From: Pontiella desulfatans
Lineage (GTDB): Bacteria; Verrucomicrobiota; Kiritimatiellia; Kiritimatiellales; Pontiellaceae
Direction: 5' to 3'
Length of the DNA: 5,570 nucleotides
Assembly (NCBI GenBank): GCA_029287275.1
Contig: JARFRL010000089.1
Location: 1-5,570, forward strand
The notes under the pieces were generated by a model. It saw nothing but the letters and a program-made list of their open reading frames with translations. It made no database searches and was not told the DNA's origin. The translations under genes were made by a program, and so were the position numbers. Within the stretch, counting starts at the first letter, position 1. The number at the start of each line of letters is the position of its first letter. Below are positions 5,493 to 5,570 of the stretch, piece after piece.

Positions 5493-5522
5493 AAACATTC
5501 CACTCGGCGGGGCAGGTCTATT
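5493..5522. repeat. Module copy C, diverged
   Basis: It reads AAACATTCC then CGGGGCAGGTCTATT, about 20 of 30 bases matching copy B without gaps, and continues directly into direct-repeat copy 2 as copy A does into copy 1. Confidence 0.5.
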
Positions 5523-5569
5523 AACCGCGATGGAACGCATGGAGCGCGCAAAAATAGGGCGGAATGATT
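5521..5569. repeat. Direct repeat, copy 2 (49 bp), at window edge
   Basis: It begins TTAACCGCGATGGAACGC and ends AATAGGGCGGAATGATT. It pairs with copy 1 at 5300-5347. The array may continue beyond the window, which ends one base later. Confidence 0.85.
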
Positions 5570-5570
5570 G

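Larger units (their letters stand above)
5147..5570. other. Gene-free, repeat-dense intergenic region
   Basis: No open frame here has a ribosome binding site or recognisable protein. The frames that exist (for example 5131-5361 on plus and 5190-5444 on minus) run through the terminator or are translations of the repeats. The region holds two hairpins at its left, then a mosaic of repeated modules that runs off the window edge. Base composition is less GC-rich than the coding part. Confidence 0.75.

Noticed and set aside
5396..5570. CRISPR array
   Set aside because: The repeats are not evenly spaced or of constant length, the copies are diverged, there are no spacers of uniform size, and no cas gene is present.

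Overview
This is a GC-rich bacterial chromosome segment with ordinary housekeeping and transport genes and one repeat-dense intergenic tail. The gene set fits a Gram-negative bacterium: a lipobox lipoprotein, an MFS carrier, HemW and bL28. I cannot name the lineage from sequence alone. The dispersed-repeat style at the right end recalls environmental deltaproteobacteria-like or planctomycete-like genomes, but that is an impression from memory, not a placement.

Layout, left to right. (1) The 3' end of an unknown gene (1-102) encodes a terminal membrane helix and overlaps the start of an MFS transporter (89-1423). (2) A 50-aa lipoprotein (1507-1659) is followed, after one TGA and in the same frame, by a small two-helix membrane protein (1666-2037). 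(3) Convergent to these, on the minus strand, is a stand-alone flavoprotein with a BFD-type [2Fe-2S] domain (2053-3480). It corresponds to the electron-input half of NirB without the siroheme half. (4) Divergent from it, across about 120 bp holding a small inverted repeat, is the radical-SAM heme chaperone gene hemW (3600-4721). (5) rpmB (bL28, 4864-5094) has its own likely promoter, a good ribosome binding site and a strong intrinsic terminator.

The last 424 bases (5147-5570) hold no convincing gene. They are a mosaic of small repeats: two hairpins, a three-copy module of about 30 bp, a 48-49 bp direct repeat present twice, and a perfect 27-bp inverted repeat enclosing one copy of the module. 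This is the most unusual part of the window. It looks like a cluster of palindromic or REP/MITE-like non-coding elements collected behind the rpmB terminator.

Functionally the genes are mostly independent. The only suggestive link is the divergent pair of a flavin/Fe-S oxidoreductase and HemW, a 4Fe-4S heme-trafficking protein, which could share redox, iron or heme-linked control. I see no defence system, CRISPR array, tRNA, rRNA or transposase.
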